From an uncultured Saprospiraceae bacterium (lineage in GTDB: Bacteria; Bacteroidota; Bacteroidia; Chitinophagales; Saprospiraceae), in NCBI GenBank assembly GCA_937969415.1, contig CALBWK010000016.1, forward strand, positions 1 through 64,000: a stretch of DNA of 64,000 nt, read 5' to 3'. The notes beneath the pieces were generated by a model. That model made no database searches. It was given only the letters and a program-made list of their open reading frames with translations, and was not told the origin of the DNA. Positions 55,356 through 64,000 of the stretch are shown here, in pieces. The translations under genes were made by a program, and so were the position numbers. Numbering within the stretch: position 1 is the first letter of the stretch; every line of letters begins with the position of its first letter.

Positions 55356-56180
55356 CTAGATTGAGGCTCTAAAATCAGAGGGAGATGTGCCCTCGTTTTT
55401 CTTGAAGAACCTACTGAAAGATTGGATATCCTGGAACCCTATATCATAACCAATTTCAGAAATAGGTATTTCTGTGTAGCGTAGTTTTCTTCGAGCTTCG
55501 AGCATTATCCGGTTTTGTATCACTTTGAGTGGTGACTTAGAGTTGGACTTGCCAAAGAGATTGGATAAGGTCTTTGGAGATTTATTGAGCATCTGCGCAT
55601 ACTCAGATACAGTGTGAGCGGTTTTGAAGTGTTGTTCTACCAGAAAGTTGAATTCTCTAATTAAGTCCGTCTCTTGAACTGGCATCGTGTCTAGATTCTC
55701 TGAGGACTTATAGATTCTTGTACATAAGATTAGAAGTCTCTTAAGTAGCATTTGTAGCATTTCTTGTTGTAGATCATCACGAGACTCCATTTCTAATTGG
55801 ACCATCTGTGTTAGGCTGCATATACTCTTAAGATCTTGTTCGTTAGGCTTCAATATTGGGAGGCTTTTTGACCCAAAAAATAGGATCCCCTTGCAACCTA
55901 CTTCACTATCTTGATTGAGAATACAATAGAATGGGGAGTTGAACCTTAGGATTTTTGTCTTCCCAAGTTTATTCAATTCTACTTTGTGTAGGCTAGTAAG
56001 GCAGAGAATCTCATCCTTGTTGAAAGTACTCGGAACACTGTCAATAGTAAGTTTATTACCATCTTCTTGAAACCAGACAACAGATAGTTGGCCATCAATA
56101 GGCTTATCAAGGCCACTTGTATTCTTCATGTCAGCCTCCAAAATCTCAAAATACTCATCGGTACTTCCTACGTATTTCAT
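55356..56180 (-). CDS. AraC-family transcriptional regulator
   Basis: This 274-residue protein has an N-terminal cupin-like sensor half and a C-terminal double helix-turn-helix (about 175-274) with TVSEYAQMLNKSPKTLSNLF, RNRIMLEARRKLRYTEIPIS and IGYDIGFQDIQSFSRFFKKN, ending SPSDFRASI. It resembles regulators that respond to a small molecule or oxidation. It reads toward the AhpD-like gene, which is a likely target; the inducer is not visible. Confidence 0.88.
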   Translation of the reverse strand: MKYVGSTDEYFEILEADMKNTSGLDKPIDGQLSVVWFQEDGNKLTIDSVPSTFNKDEILCLTSLHKVELNKLGKTKILRFNSPFYCILNQDSEVGCKGILFFGSKSLPILKPNEQDLKSICSLTQMVQLEMESRDDLQQEMLQMLLKRLLILCTRIYKSSENLDTMPVQETDLIREFNFLVEQHFKTAHTVSEYAQMLNKSPKTLSNLFGKSNSKSPLKVIQNRIMLEARRKLRYTEIPISEIGYDIGFQDIQSFSRFFKKNEGTSPSDFRASI

Positions 56181-56411
56181 ATATCTATCAGTATCTACTA
56201 TATTCTTAAGTGGCCTTAAATATATGGGGTTGTAGGATAATTTGGATTCAGTTAAATGTCTCGGTAGCGTCTGTTGATGACTCTTTAAGACTTTGATATT
56301 ACTTCAATTTGGTATTCGAAGGCGTTATTTATCCAATAGTGTCCATTATTACAATAGGATATATATTTATTTTTAGACTATAATGATATTCCAACTTAAT
56401 ACATTAGAGGC

Positions 56412-56969
56412 TTGAAGCATTCAGATCCCTATATTAATGCACTTTTGACCAACGATCAACGCGGTGTAAAGGAGATTTACGATACTTATCTACCTAGGTT
56501 GGAAGCCATTTTGGGCAAAATGGGTTGCTCGAAAGATGAAGCGTGGGAGGTCTTCCAGGAAAGTCTCATAGTCATACTCAATAAGGCACAAAAGCCTGAT
56601 TTTCAGCTAAGTAGCTCGTTTTACACCTTCCTCGTCAGCATCGCTAAGTTCAAATGGTTTAATGAATCGAAAAAAAAGCATAAGAAAAACGTAACCATTG
56701 ATGCGATAGGCACATTAAGTGATACAGACGACATAATGGAGTCATTATTGAAATTGGAACGATTTCAGTTGTACCAACAGAAGCTGAAGGAGCTAGATCC
56801 AATATGTCAGAAGCTATTCGAGCTATTCTTTGATAAGGTTTCACTAAGAGATATAGCAGTAGAACTGGGGCTAAATACTGAAAATGCTGCAAAGCAGAAG
56901 AAGTACAAATGCCAGAAAAAATTGATAGAAAAAATTAAAAAGGACGTTATTTTCAAACAGTTGTTATGA
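56412..56969 (+). CDS. RNA polymerase sigma-70 family (ECF-like) factor
   Basis: This 185-residue factor has a region-2 segment (about 25-90, VFQESLIVILNKAQKPDFQL and FYTFLVSIAKFKWFNESKK) and a region-4 helix-turn-helix (about 125-180, KLFELFFDKVSLRDIAVELG and AAKQKKYKCQKKLIEKIK). The only plausible start is TTG at 56412; the nearby upstream ATG is closed by a stop. The stop overlaps the anti-sigma start by four bases (ATGA), a usual sign of translational coupling. It probably directs genes under the control of the envelope protein cluster that follows. Confidence 0.88.
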   Translation: MKHSDPYINALLTNDQRGVKEIYDTYLPRLEAILGKMGCSKDEAWEVFQESLIVILNKAQKPDFQLSSSFYTFLVSIAKFKWFNESKKKHKKNVTIDAIGTLSDTDDIMESLLKLERFQLYQQKLKELDPICQKLFELFFDKVSLRDIAVELGLNTENAAKQKKYKCQKKLIEKIKKDVIFKQLL

Positions 56970-57745
56970 ACCTCAACGAGAATAATAAATACGAAATTCT
57001 AGATAATTACCTCTCAGGAGGTATGTCGGCAGAGGATTTAGACAAATTCAGAGCTTTCCTGCAAAGTGATGCTGATCTGGCAATGGATCACCAAATAGTA
57101 GCTGAAATGAAAGAAGCTAAGGAGTTCGCACCGCTCGAATCGGACCTTAGAGCTACGCTAGCCTCAATAAAAAGTGATACTTCTGCGACAATCGAAACTT
57201 CTCCTCAACTTACTGCAACGCATAATCCTACTTCTAAGACTTCAAGCACAAGATTCTTATATACAGCCATAGCTATGGCAGCTTCATTGCTACTATTAGT
57301 CGGTGTTTTTCTGCCCAATATGCTGGAGACAGGCGGTTCCTATGATCAATATGCGATGATAGAACCACTTGATTTGACAACAAAGGGTGCTGCCGTAAAT
57401 GATCTGACACTAACTAAGAACTTACAGGAGGCTTATAATGCACAGGATTACAACCAAGCCCTTCCTCAAATAGAAGCCTACTTGGCGGTAGCTCCTAAGG
57501 ATATGGACGTGTTACTAGCTAAAGGCATAACATTAATGGAGCTTAACAAATTCGAAGAAGCACACGCAGCATTTGACTATATCAAGTCTCTCAATCCAAG
57601 AGTGAAGAAATACCAATGGTTTGATGCACAATGTTTCCTTAAGCAGGATAAGATTGCAGAAGCTAAGTCTCTACTTAAGGATCTTGTCGCTACTAAAGCT
57701 TATAATCACAAGCAAGCTCAGGAGTTATTGGCTACATTTGAGTAA
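56966..57745 (+). CDS. Putative anti-sigma factor with periplasmic TPR domain
   Basis: This 259-residue single-pass membrane protein has a cytoplasmic N-terminal part (1-95, YEILDNYLSGGMSAEDLDKF, typical of anti-sigma-like proteins), one helix (about 97-117, LYTAIAMAASLLLLVGVF), and a periplasmic TPR-like region (about 150-255, LQEAYNAQDYNQALPQIEAY and ITLMELNKFEEAHAAFDYI). Start and position fit an anti-sigma that binds the upstream sigma factor. The downstream TPR-CHAT gene begins 15 bases after its stop. The anti-sigma role is inferred from layout; no zinc-binding anti-sigma motif is visible. Confidence 0.75.
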   Translation: MNLNENNKYEILDNYLSGGMSAEDLDKFRAFLQSDADLAMDHQIVAEMKEAKEFAPLESDLRATLASIKSDTSATIETSPQLTATHNPTSKTSSTRFLYTAIAMAASLLLLVGVFLPNMLETGGSYDQYAMIEPLDLTTKGAAVNDLTLTKNLQEAYNAQDYNQALPQIEAYLAVAPKDMDVLLAKGITLMELNKFEEAHAAFDYIKSLNPRVKKYQWFDAQCFLKQDKIAEAKSLLKDLVATKAYNHKQAQELLATFE

Positions 57746-57760
57746 GCCAAACTTGTCTTC

Positions 57761-60556
57761 TTGAGATTTGCCCTACTGATAGCACTTTGTTTATTTTCTG
57801 AATTTCTCTCAGCACAGGAATCAGCTAGGGAGACCGTAGAGCAAGGGCTACTTCAGTACGAGTCGCTAGATCGAAATCCTCAACTGGTCCTACTCGAAGG
57901 TCTGCTCGAAAAGAGTACTAAGACCTTGACGTTCTCAGATACAACCCTCGCCAAGGTTTATAATGCTCTAGGTCAATGGCACCTTGATGGAAGGGATTAT
58001 GCTGAAGCACTCGAATATTACGATGAGGCAGAAGCGATTCTTACTCAAGCTGATAAGCCTGCTCTTCTAGCACATGCATTGACTAATAAGTCCGATTGTC
58101 TTTTTCAACTTATCAGATTAAAGGAAGCAGAGAAGGCCATAAATAAGTCTATAGAGATCAATAAAGGCTTAGATAACGGCAAAGACTATAAAAACTACAT
58201 ACTTCTATCTAAGATATTTTATAGCCAAGGCAATTATAATCTACAAGTTAACTATGCTACTTATGCACTCAATCTTGCTGATACACCTCAGGAAAAATGT
58301 GAAGCTCATTATGAGATATTCAGAGGTAACATATGGTTAGATAATAAAGCTGCTTGTGACGAAAGTATCGATAAGCAATTGCAATTATCCAAAGCCTATG
58401 GTCTAGCTTACCATAGGGGAGCGGCTTACTTTTGTTTGGCTTGGCAGAAGGCAGAGGAGGCTAGATCTTCTAAGAAATTATACAATACTAAATTAAGAGC
58501 GCTCAGAAGTGACAAGTCACTGACTGCTGGTCAGGTGGACGAGCAGAAAACTAGACTGAATCGGAATCGTAACGATGAGCAGATTTCTTCAGAGGCGATC
58601 AAATATTACGATAAGGCTATTTCATTTTTTCTTAAAAGTGATCACGAAAAGCGACACGATAGAATCTCTTTTTGTTACTCAGGGATGGGTAATCAATATG
58701 AAAAGATACACCTTCCAGATTATTCTATTCAGTATGCCAAGCTGGCCGTTTCGGAAAGTAATAAGTTCTATGGTGCAGATTATAAACCCGGCACAGCCAT
58801 CCACTATCACAATCTAGCCGTCAAGTATATTAGAAATAAAGACCTAGAGTCAGGAATACGCCAACTGCAGAATGCCATTAAGTGTAAGCTAGATAACCCA
58901 GAGTTTTCTGACGTAAGACAAGTTGTCCCTAAAGAGGATTTTTATGGCGTCTCTTTGAAATGGGATCTTTTGCAATCTATCAAGGACAAGGCGTTATGCT
59001 ATGCACATCTCTACCTTAAACATAAGAATGTAGAAGATGCCGTCAACGCTGAGAAGCATATGAGCAATGCCCTAGAGCTTATAGATGTGATGCGGGCGGA
59101 ATTATCTACTGACGATGCAAAGGTTTTCTGGAGACGCAAGACACGATCCTATTACAATGATATCATAGAAATAAGCAACTGGCTAGGAGATAACGAAAAA
59201 GTCCATAAGTATATGGAGAAGAGCCGATCCTTACTGTTACTAGATGAGCTAAATCATCAGGATGCTTTAGAGCTAATTCCTGCTGAGCTAGCAGAGAGAG
59301 AGAGCCAGTTAAGAAAGACCTTTTCATCTAATACAGAGAAAAAAGATCACTCTTCTTATAATGATTATACTAGTTTTCTAGATTCTCTAAAGGAAGCTTA
59401 CCCTCACTATTACGAGTATAAGTTTCAGGTCGAGACACCAAGTATTAAAGATGTACAGAAGAATCTTGTTTCTGACTCTTCCCAGATTGTTCAGTATCAT
59501 TTGACACGGGATTCACTATTTATTCATAGCATCACTAAGCAAGGGACAGAGCTATTTCATACACGTAGACCAAGAAAACTCAGAAGTCAGATCAAAAGAA
59601 TGAATCTGCTTTTGGGGAATAAAGATAGCCTAGAGTACAAGGACAGCTACAACGAGTTTTTAGAATTATCCTCTAATCTCTATGGCGTCTTACTAGATAG
59701 TCTCAGTCACACTGCCAAGCAATTAATCATCCTTGGTGATGGTCCTCTTAACAATCTTTCCTTTGAGGCGCTTGTAAAAGGCCGTAAACAGAATGGTGAA
59801 CCTACCTATCTTATAGAAGATCACATCATTTCTATTGCACCATCTCTTTCTGTCCTTATGAAGCTTAAGGATAAAAAAGACTTTAATAATTTGCTCCTAG
59901 TCAGTCCCGAGAGTTTTAAAGATATGAACTTGTCCACAATGGTTCAAAGTGCAGAAGAAATCGAAATGCTGTCTACAATATCAGACACCAAAACTCTTCG
60001 AGCTGAGGAGGCTACCTTCGGAAACTTTGTAGGCGCTAGCTCAGACTTTGACGTTATCCATTTCTCTTCTCATAGTGGACTTGATTCGCTTAATAATCCT
60101 TGGATAGCATTCAATGATGCAAAGGTGCCCCTCAAAGAGATATATAAATTAAATCTTGATGCCAGTCTAGTGACACTTAGTTCTTGTAAGAGTTCTGATG
60201 GAGAGAGCTTTGCCGGTGAGGGTCTCAATAGCTTAGCGAGGGCTTTTCTCTTTGTCGATGCCTCAGCAGTTATAGGATCCAACTGGGATCTCAATGAGTC
60301 TGCAGGATTAGAAGTCCTAGGTGATTTCTATAAAGGACTTAAGGGTGGAATGAGCAAGCCCGAAGCACTGAGGAATGCCAAGTTAAAATATATGCAAGCC
60401 AACCCCTATAAATCCCCTTATTATTGGGCACCACTCATTGTTATAGGAAATCCCGGGGCGCTAGAATCTGCTAACCAGCAGAGCCATTTTGGACTTATCT
60501 TATTGTTTGTAGGAGGATTCTTGATAATAGGCTTGTTGATCAAGAAATTTCTGTAG
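57761..60556 (+). CDS. Periplasmic TPR-CHAT caspase-like protein with C-terminal membrane anchor
   Basis: This 931-residue protein starts at TTG 57761; the following MRFALLIALCLFSEFLSAQ is a clear signal peptide, which supports that start. TPR repeats fill about 35-400, then a helical linker, then a CHAT domain (about 600-890). The caspase-type dyad is visible: His771 in HFSSHSG and Cys809 in LSSCKSSDG, followed by GEGLNSLARAFLFVDASAVIGSNWDLN and YWAPLIVIGNP. A C-terminal helix (about 910-931, GLILLFVGGFLIIGLLI) with KK anchors it. The CHAT domain thus appears periplasmic. It closes a sigma/anti-sigma operon. Protease activity and target are inferred from the family. Confidence 0.88.
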   Translation: MRFALLIALCLFSEFLSAQESARETVEQGLLQYESLDRNPQLVLLEGLLEKSTKTLTFSDTTLAKVYNALGQWHLDGRDYAEALEYYDEAEAILTQADKPALLAHALTNKSDCLFQLIRLKEAEKAINKSIEINKGLDNGKDYKNYILLSKIFYSQGNYNLQVNYATYALNLADTPQEKCEAHYEIFRGNIWLDNKAACDESIDKQLQLSKAYGLAYHRGAAYFCLAWQKAEEARSSKKLYNTKLRALRSDKSLTAGQVDEQKTRLNRNRNDEQISSEAIKYYDKAISFFLKSDHEKRHDRISFCYSGMGNQYEKIHLPDYSIQYAKLAVSESNKFYGADYKPGTAIHYHNLAVKYIRNKDLESGIRQLQNAIKCKLDNPEFSDVRQVVPKEDFYGVSLKWDLLQSIKDKALCYAHLYLKHKNVEDAVNAEKHMSNALELIDVMRAELSTDDAKVFWRRKTRSYYNDIIEISNWLGDNEKVHKYMEKSRSLLLLDELNHQDALELIPAELAERESQLRKTFSSNTEKKDHSSYNDYTSFLDSLKEAYPHYYEYKFQVETPSIKDVQKNLVSDSSQIVQYHLTRDSLFIHSITKQGTELFHTRRPRKLRSQIKRMNLLLGNKDSLEYKDSYNEFLELSSNLYGVLLDSLSHTAKQLIILGDGPLNNLSFEALVKGRKQNGEPTYLIEDHIISIAPSLSVLMKLKDKKDFNNLLLVSPESFKDMNLSTMVQSAEEIEMLSTISDTKTLRAEEATFGNFVGASSDFDVIHFSSHSGLDSLNNPWIAFNDAKVPLKEIYKLNLDASLVTLSSCKSSDGESFAGEGLNSLARAFLFVDASAVIGSNWDLNESAGLEVLGDFYKGLKGGMSKPEALRNAKLKYMQANPYKSPYYWAPLIVIGNPGALESANQQSHFGLILLFVGGFLIIGLLIKKFL

Positions 60557-60570
60557 GCCTAGACTAGATG

Positions 60571-62847
60571 TTATTCTTCATCAAGGATTTGTAGTCGAGC
60601 ATAATCCAACATTATGCGCTTATCTGGTGATTCCTTCAGAGCATCAAAACTAATAGTAGCGACACTGCGCTCATCGATACTCTTGACCAAGCCCTCTCCA
60701 AATTTCATATGTAAGATGCGCTGACCGACTTTGATATCTGATTTATTGCTGGGTTTAAAATCCTTGGGATCTACCGCCAATTTCTTCAACTTACTCGGTG
60801 TCATCTTTTTGAAGTTGCCCAGAATCTTAGGCTCAGCAAATGACTTCCTTCCACTTGTAATTGTCGCTTCTATATTGTCATCATTAATTTCTTCTAAGAA
60901 TCGACTCGGATCATTGAAGCGCATATTGCCATACTGATACCGACTATTGGCGTAGGTGAGTGTCAGTATTTCTTCGGCTCGTGTGATGGCTACGTAAAAG
61001 AGTCGGCGCTCCTCATCCAACTGGTCTGGAGAGGAAAGAGACATATACGATGGGAATAGATTTTCTTCGCAACCCACCACAAAGACAGACTTGTATTCTA
61101 GTCCTTTGGCAGAGTGCACAGAAAGTAAAGTGACCGTATCTGGATTTTCTTCATCCTGATCAGCATCTGTCATCAGAGATATCGTCTGTAGAAAATTAGC
61201 TAAGGTTCTTTCTTGATTGTCTATATCTTCTCCATCATCAAGTACATCATCTTCAGTAAATTGCTGGATGCCATCAAGTAATGCATTGATGTTGTCCATC
61301 CTGTTATCAGCTTCTATAGAGTTTTCGGCTTTGAGTAATTCTGTAATGCCTGAGCGCTTGACGATGTAGACAGCCGCTTTGTAAGCATCTTCCTTTGCCG
61401 CTTTGTCTTGGCAAGCACGGATGATAGAGACGAAGTCAACAAGCTTTTTCTTAGCCGCACTGCTGAATTCTATTTGAGATAGGCATTGCCAGATCGATAA
61501 TTCATTAGCATCGGCAACTTCAGTTATCTTATTGACAGTAGTCTGTCCGATACCTCTCTTTGGGTAATTAATTATTCTCTTAAGGGCTTCATCGTCCTTA
61601 GAGTTGACAGCCATCCTTAGATAGGCGATGACATCTTTGACCTCCTTCCTCTGGTAGAAAGAAAGCCCGCCATAGATTCTATAAGGAATATTGTATCGAC
61701 GCAGATGCTCCTCAAATACTCTTGATTGGGCATTGGTCCTGTAGAGTATGGCGATCTGACTATTGCTGAGGCTGTATCGATTCTTTTGTTCTATGATGAG
61801 GTCAGCAACGCGTTTGCCTTCCTCATTATCTGTCATCGTCTTGATAAGTTTGATCTTGTTGCCATCTTCTCGTGAGGTCCATATTTTCTTCTGGATCTGT
61901 CGCTTATTGTAGCTGATGACTTCATTGGCTGCTTGGACGATATGACTTGTAGATCGATAATTTTGCTCTAACTTGAAAGTCTGTAGAGTAGGGAAGTCGT
62001 GTTCGAATTGTAAAATATTCTCGATTGTCGCTCCTCTAAATGAGTAGATGCTCTGTGCATCGTCACCTACTATGCATAAGTTTCTTGGACTGTCCTGATA
62101 TATAGTGAAGAGCTTCAGTATTTCGTACTGCAAGAAATTGGTATCCTGAAACTCATCTACAAGGAGATACTTAAACTGTCGCTGGTATCTATCCCTTACA
62201 CCTTCAGGATTGGTGTAGAGTAACTTGAAGGTCTGGAGCAGTAGATCATCAAAGTCCATTGCCCCTGCTCGCTTACATTTCTGCACATACATCTCGTAGA
62301 TCTTATAGAGCATCGGCCTCCGATTCATCTTATCGTGCTCTAGAAATTCCTCATTGGCCGCATACATTTTCGGTGTTATAAGGTTGCTCTTGGAACTGGA
62401 AATGCGGGAGAGGACAGCACCTACATTGTATTCTTTTACATTGAGATTAAGTGACTTTAGTACACCTTTGATCAGACTCTTAGAGTCAGCCGTGTCGTAT
62501 ATGCTGAAGTCGTTGGGGTAGCCAATCTTGTGTGCTTCTCTTCTGAGTATACGAGCAAAGATCGAGTGAAATGTTCCTGCCCACACTTTATAGGCATCAC
62601 TTCCTGCGACCTTTTCTATTCGCTCCTTCATTTCCCTAGCGGCCTTATTGGTAAAAGTTAGGGCTAGAATCTGATAGGGGGGCACACCCGACTTGAGGAG
62701 ATGGGCTATCCTGAAGGTCAACACCCGCGTCTTGCCTGACCCCGGACCTGCTATAACCATCACTGGCCCATCGAGAGTCGTAACAGCCTGTCTTTGGATA
62801 TCATTTAGTCCATCGAGATAGTTGGTGCTCAGTTCCATTTCCTGCAT
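60571..62847 (-). CDS. UvrD/PcrA-type DNA helicase
   Basis: This 758-residue SF1 helicase unwinds DNA during repair. It has Walker A AGPGSGKT (33-40), DEFQDTN (Walker B), GDDAQSIYSFRGA, EQNYRSTS, SVHSAKGLEY and VAITRAEE, the full set of SF1A motifs. The C-terminus (about 695-755) has a small Tudor-like domain (VGQRILHMKFGEGLVKSIDE) that contacts RNA polymerase in PcrA. Length matches PcrA (about 720-740). It could be pcrA or uvrD; the sequence alone does not decide. It converges on the CHAT gene with only 14 bases between stops. Confidence 0.93.
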   Translation of the reverse strand: MQEMELSTNYLDGLNDIQRQAVTTLDGPVMVIAGPGSGKTRVLTFRIAHLLKSGVPPYQILALTFTNKAAREMKERIEKVAGSDAYKVWAGTFHSIFARILRREAHKIGYPNDFSIYDTADSKSLIKGVLKSLNLNVKEYNVGAVLSRISSSKSNLITPKMYAANEEFLEHDKMNRRPMLYKIYEMYVQKCKRAGAMDFDDLLLQTFKLLYTNPEGVRDRYQRQFKYLLVDEFQDTNFLQYEILKLFTIYQDSPRNLCIVGDDAQSIYSFRGATIENILQFEHDFPTLQTFKLEQNYRSTSHIVQAANEVISYNKRQIQKKIWTSREDGNKIKLIKTMTDNEEGKRVADLIIEQKNRYSLSNSQIAILYRTNAQSRVFEEHLRRYNIPYRIYGGLSFYQRKEVKDVIAYLRMAVNSKDDEALKRIINYPKRGIGQTTVNKITEVADANELSIWQCLSQIEFSSAAKKKLVDFVSIIRACQDKAAKEDAYKAAVYIVKRSGITELLKAENSIEADNRMDNINALLDGIQQFTEDDVLDDGEDIDNQERTLANFLQTISLMTDADQDEENPDTVTLLSVHSAKGLEYKSVFVVGCEENLFPSYMSLSSPDQLDEERRLFYVAITRAEEILTLTYANSRYQYGNMRFNDPSRFLEEINDDNIEATITSGRKSFAEPKILGNFKKMTPSKLKKLAVDPKDFKPSNKSDIKVGQRILHMKFGEGLVKSIDERSVATISFDALKESPDKRIMLDYARLQILDEE

Positions 62848-62937
62848 AGAGCGAAGGTCTAGTTTTTTTAATAAAATCGTGGTGATTCTGTATGGATTAT
62901 AAGTTTAATATGTTATTTCTAGCTATCATTGGATTAT

Positions 62938-63702
62938 ATGGGAGTCATTTCACATTTCAAGGAGTACTTAGGATATCTCAAAAGCCCTAGCTACGAGTAC
63001 AAAAGAGAGCAGCCCTTAGATCTAGTAGTTGTGACAAAGTTGTATTTTCTGGTGTTTGCTCTTGAGTTAATGATGTTTATACCTATATCATCCTTAGTTG
63101 GCCTAGAGAGTTTACCCCATGCTATGGAAGCCGTTATGGAGCAATATAGTGGCTGGCAAGTGTTTATGTTGGCAGTTATCATAGCTCCGATTGCAGAAGA
63201 GATTTTGTTTAGATTTCATTTACGCTATAGGCCTCTCATCTTTCTGTTTCTGATCATTTGTCTGACTGCTTTTAATTATTTGATTGTAGGAGAACCTATT
63301 GATATAGATTCCCACGCTGCTATGCATGACCCCACACTGGTTTTGGATTCATTGGCTAGGTACTTACCTTATTTGGGGCTTATGGCCATAATGTACTTGC
63401 TCTATTTTGTGATACCACAATTGAGGAAGTTGACTAATAGGCTGATCGTCAATGAATTTGCTTTTGTATTTTATTTGACGGCAGTGATTTTTGCTCTGGT
63501 ACACATCTTCAACTTTGAGTTAGGTAATACACCGTGGTACCTGACGCCATTATTGGTCTTGCCACAGTTTGTATTGGCGCTATATCTAGGTTATGTCAGG
63601 GTTAGGAATAACATATTCTACAGTATCTATGTGCATATGCTCAATAATGCCATCCCTATGTGCTTGCTGTTTCTTGCTTCTCTCTCTGGTAATGTGCAAT
63701 GA
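62938..63702 (+). CDS. CPBP-family intramembrane metalloprotease
   Basis: This 254-residue polytopic protein has the CAAX/CPBP motifs: EEILFR (E87, E88, R92), FALVHIFNF and HMLNN. Such proteases, or Rce1-like relatives, cut within membranes or act in regulation. I choose ATG 62938 (MGVISHFKEY); a TTG three codons earlier is also possible. A TAATATGT sequence lies 25 bases upstream, a partial match to the cargo-gene boxes. The DoxX-like gene begins 73 bases after the stop on the same strand. Confidence 0.8.
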   Translation: MGVISHFKEYLGYLKSPSYEYKREQPLDLVVVTKLYFLVFALELMMFIPISSLVGLESLPHAMEAVMEQYSGWQVFMLAVIIAPIAEEILFRFHLRYRPLIFLFLIICLTAFNYLIVGEPIDIDSHAAMHDPTLVLDSLARYLPYLGLMAIMYLLYFVIPQLRKLTNRLIVNEFAFVFYLTAVIFALVHIFNFELGNTPWYLTPLLVLPQFVLALYLGYVRVRNNIFYSIYVHMLNNAIPMCLLFLASLSGNVQ

Positions 63703-63775
63703 TTGTCAGGATTCTATTAAGACGACTACTACTTATTTACTTTCTTTGCTTTTTTTAACCTATCGAGACAAGTAG

Positions 63776-64000
63776 ATGATTAAGAAGATAGCTGATTTGG
63801 CGGGGAGACTTATAATAGGCCTGTTCTTTTTTTTTGAAGCAGTTGATTCCATCGTATACTTCAAAGATATGAAGCAAACGCTATCGGCTTATGGTATCGA
63901 TTGGGCACAAGAGTTTCTGATTGTTGCTTCTATAATCTTATTGGTATTGGGTTCGGTAATGGTCATCATAGGCTACTACGCGAGTATCGGAGCTGCTATG
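63776..64000 (+). CDS. DoxX-like membrane protein, N-terminal fragment (runs off window)
   Basis: The last 225 bases encode 75 residues beginning MIKKIADLAGRLIIGLFFFF, then EAVDSIVYFKDMKQTLSAYG and a second helix FLIVASIILLVLGSVMVIIG. The start RLIIGLFFFFEAVDSI and the two helices are DoxX-like; DoxX proteins are small four-helix membrane proteins linked to redox or thiosulfate reactions. It follows the CPBP gene in the same direction. The call is from about half the protein, so it is tentative. Confidence 0.6.
   Translation, partial: MIKKIADLAGRLIIGLFFFFEAVDSIVYFKDMKQTLSAYGIDWAQEFLIVASIILLVLGSVMVIIGYYASIGAAM

Noticed and set aside
57761..60556. CRISPR-linked TPR-CHAT (Craspase-type) system
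   Set aside because: No CRISPR repeats, Cas or gRAMP-like gene is in the window, and this CHAT protein has a signal peptide and membrane anchor.

Overview
The window looks like a chromosomal segment from a marine-type Bacteroidota, most likely of the Saprospiraceae/Lewinella kind. Reasons: three very large secreted proteins with type IX secretion (T9SS) type A C-terminal sorting domains, SprB, SdrD-B, DUF11 and HYR-like modules; a CarboxypepD_reg-type TonB receptor; DUF5686 and DUF4403 proteins; and promoter elements of the Bacteroidota TAnnTTTG form. The lineage is inferred from gene content only. I see no tRNA, rRNA, CRISPR array, insertion sequence or prophage. No gene-free stretch exceeds about 270 bases.

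Layout. 1-2.3 kb (minus): oadG-oadA-oadB, a sodium-pumping oxaloacetate decarboxylase, with oadB cut by the window edge. 2.5-3.7 kb: aspartate kinase. 3.9-6.1 kb (minus): TonB-dependent receptor. 6.3-8.6 kb (minus): tight operon kbl, TerB-like protein, and an SDR enzyme lacking the usual Tyr/Lys pair. 8.9-29.5 kb (plus): a 4728-residue secreted protein, a DUF4403 lipoprotein, and a 1533-residue paralogue of the giant's centre and C-terminus. 29.6-33.6 kb (plus): nhaB, dusB, cca. 33.6-39.2 kb (minus): a two-gene coiled-coil (PspA-like) unit, apbE, a DUF5686 outer-membrane protein, and a 37-residue membrane peptide not previously delimited. 39.5-43.9 kb (plus): a third T9SS cargo of 1464 residues. 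43.9-51.2 kb (minus): yidC-gpsA-sbcD-sbcC. 51.3-52.9 kb: FAD-dependent oxidoreductase. 53.0-56.2 kb (minus): outer-membrane barrel with Big_2/DM13 lipoprotein, AhpD-like protein, AraC regulator. 56.4-60.6 kb (plus): sigma factor, TPR anti-sigma, and a membrane-anchored TPR-CHAT (caspase-like) protease. 60.6-62.8 kb (minus): UvrD/PcrA helicase. 62.9-64 kb (plus): CPBP protease and the start of a DoxX-like protein.

How the parts may work together. The three T9SS cargos share a promoter-proximal core, TRTAATATGT, next to TAnnTTTG elements, which suggests co-regulation of a cell-surface adhesin/matrix set. The best candidate for a little-described system is the sigma/anti-sigma/TPR-CHAT operon: the layout implies an envelope signal read by periplasmic TPR domains and a caspase-like protease, and relayed to a dedicated sigma factor. 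Housekeeping genes (oad, lysC, kbl, dusB-cca, yidC, gpsA, sbcDC, uvrD) fill the rest.
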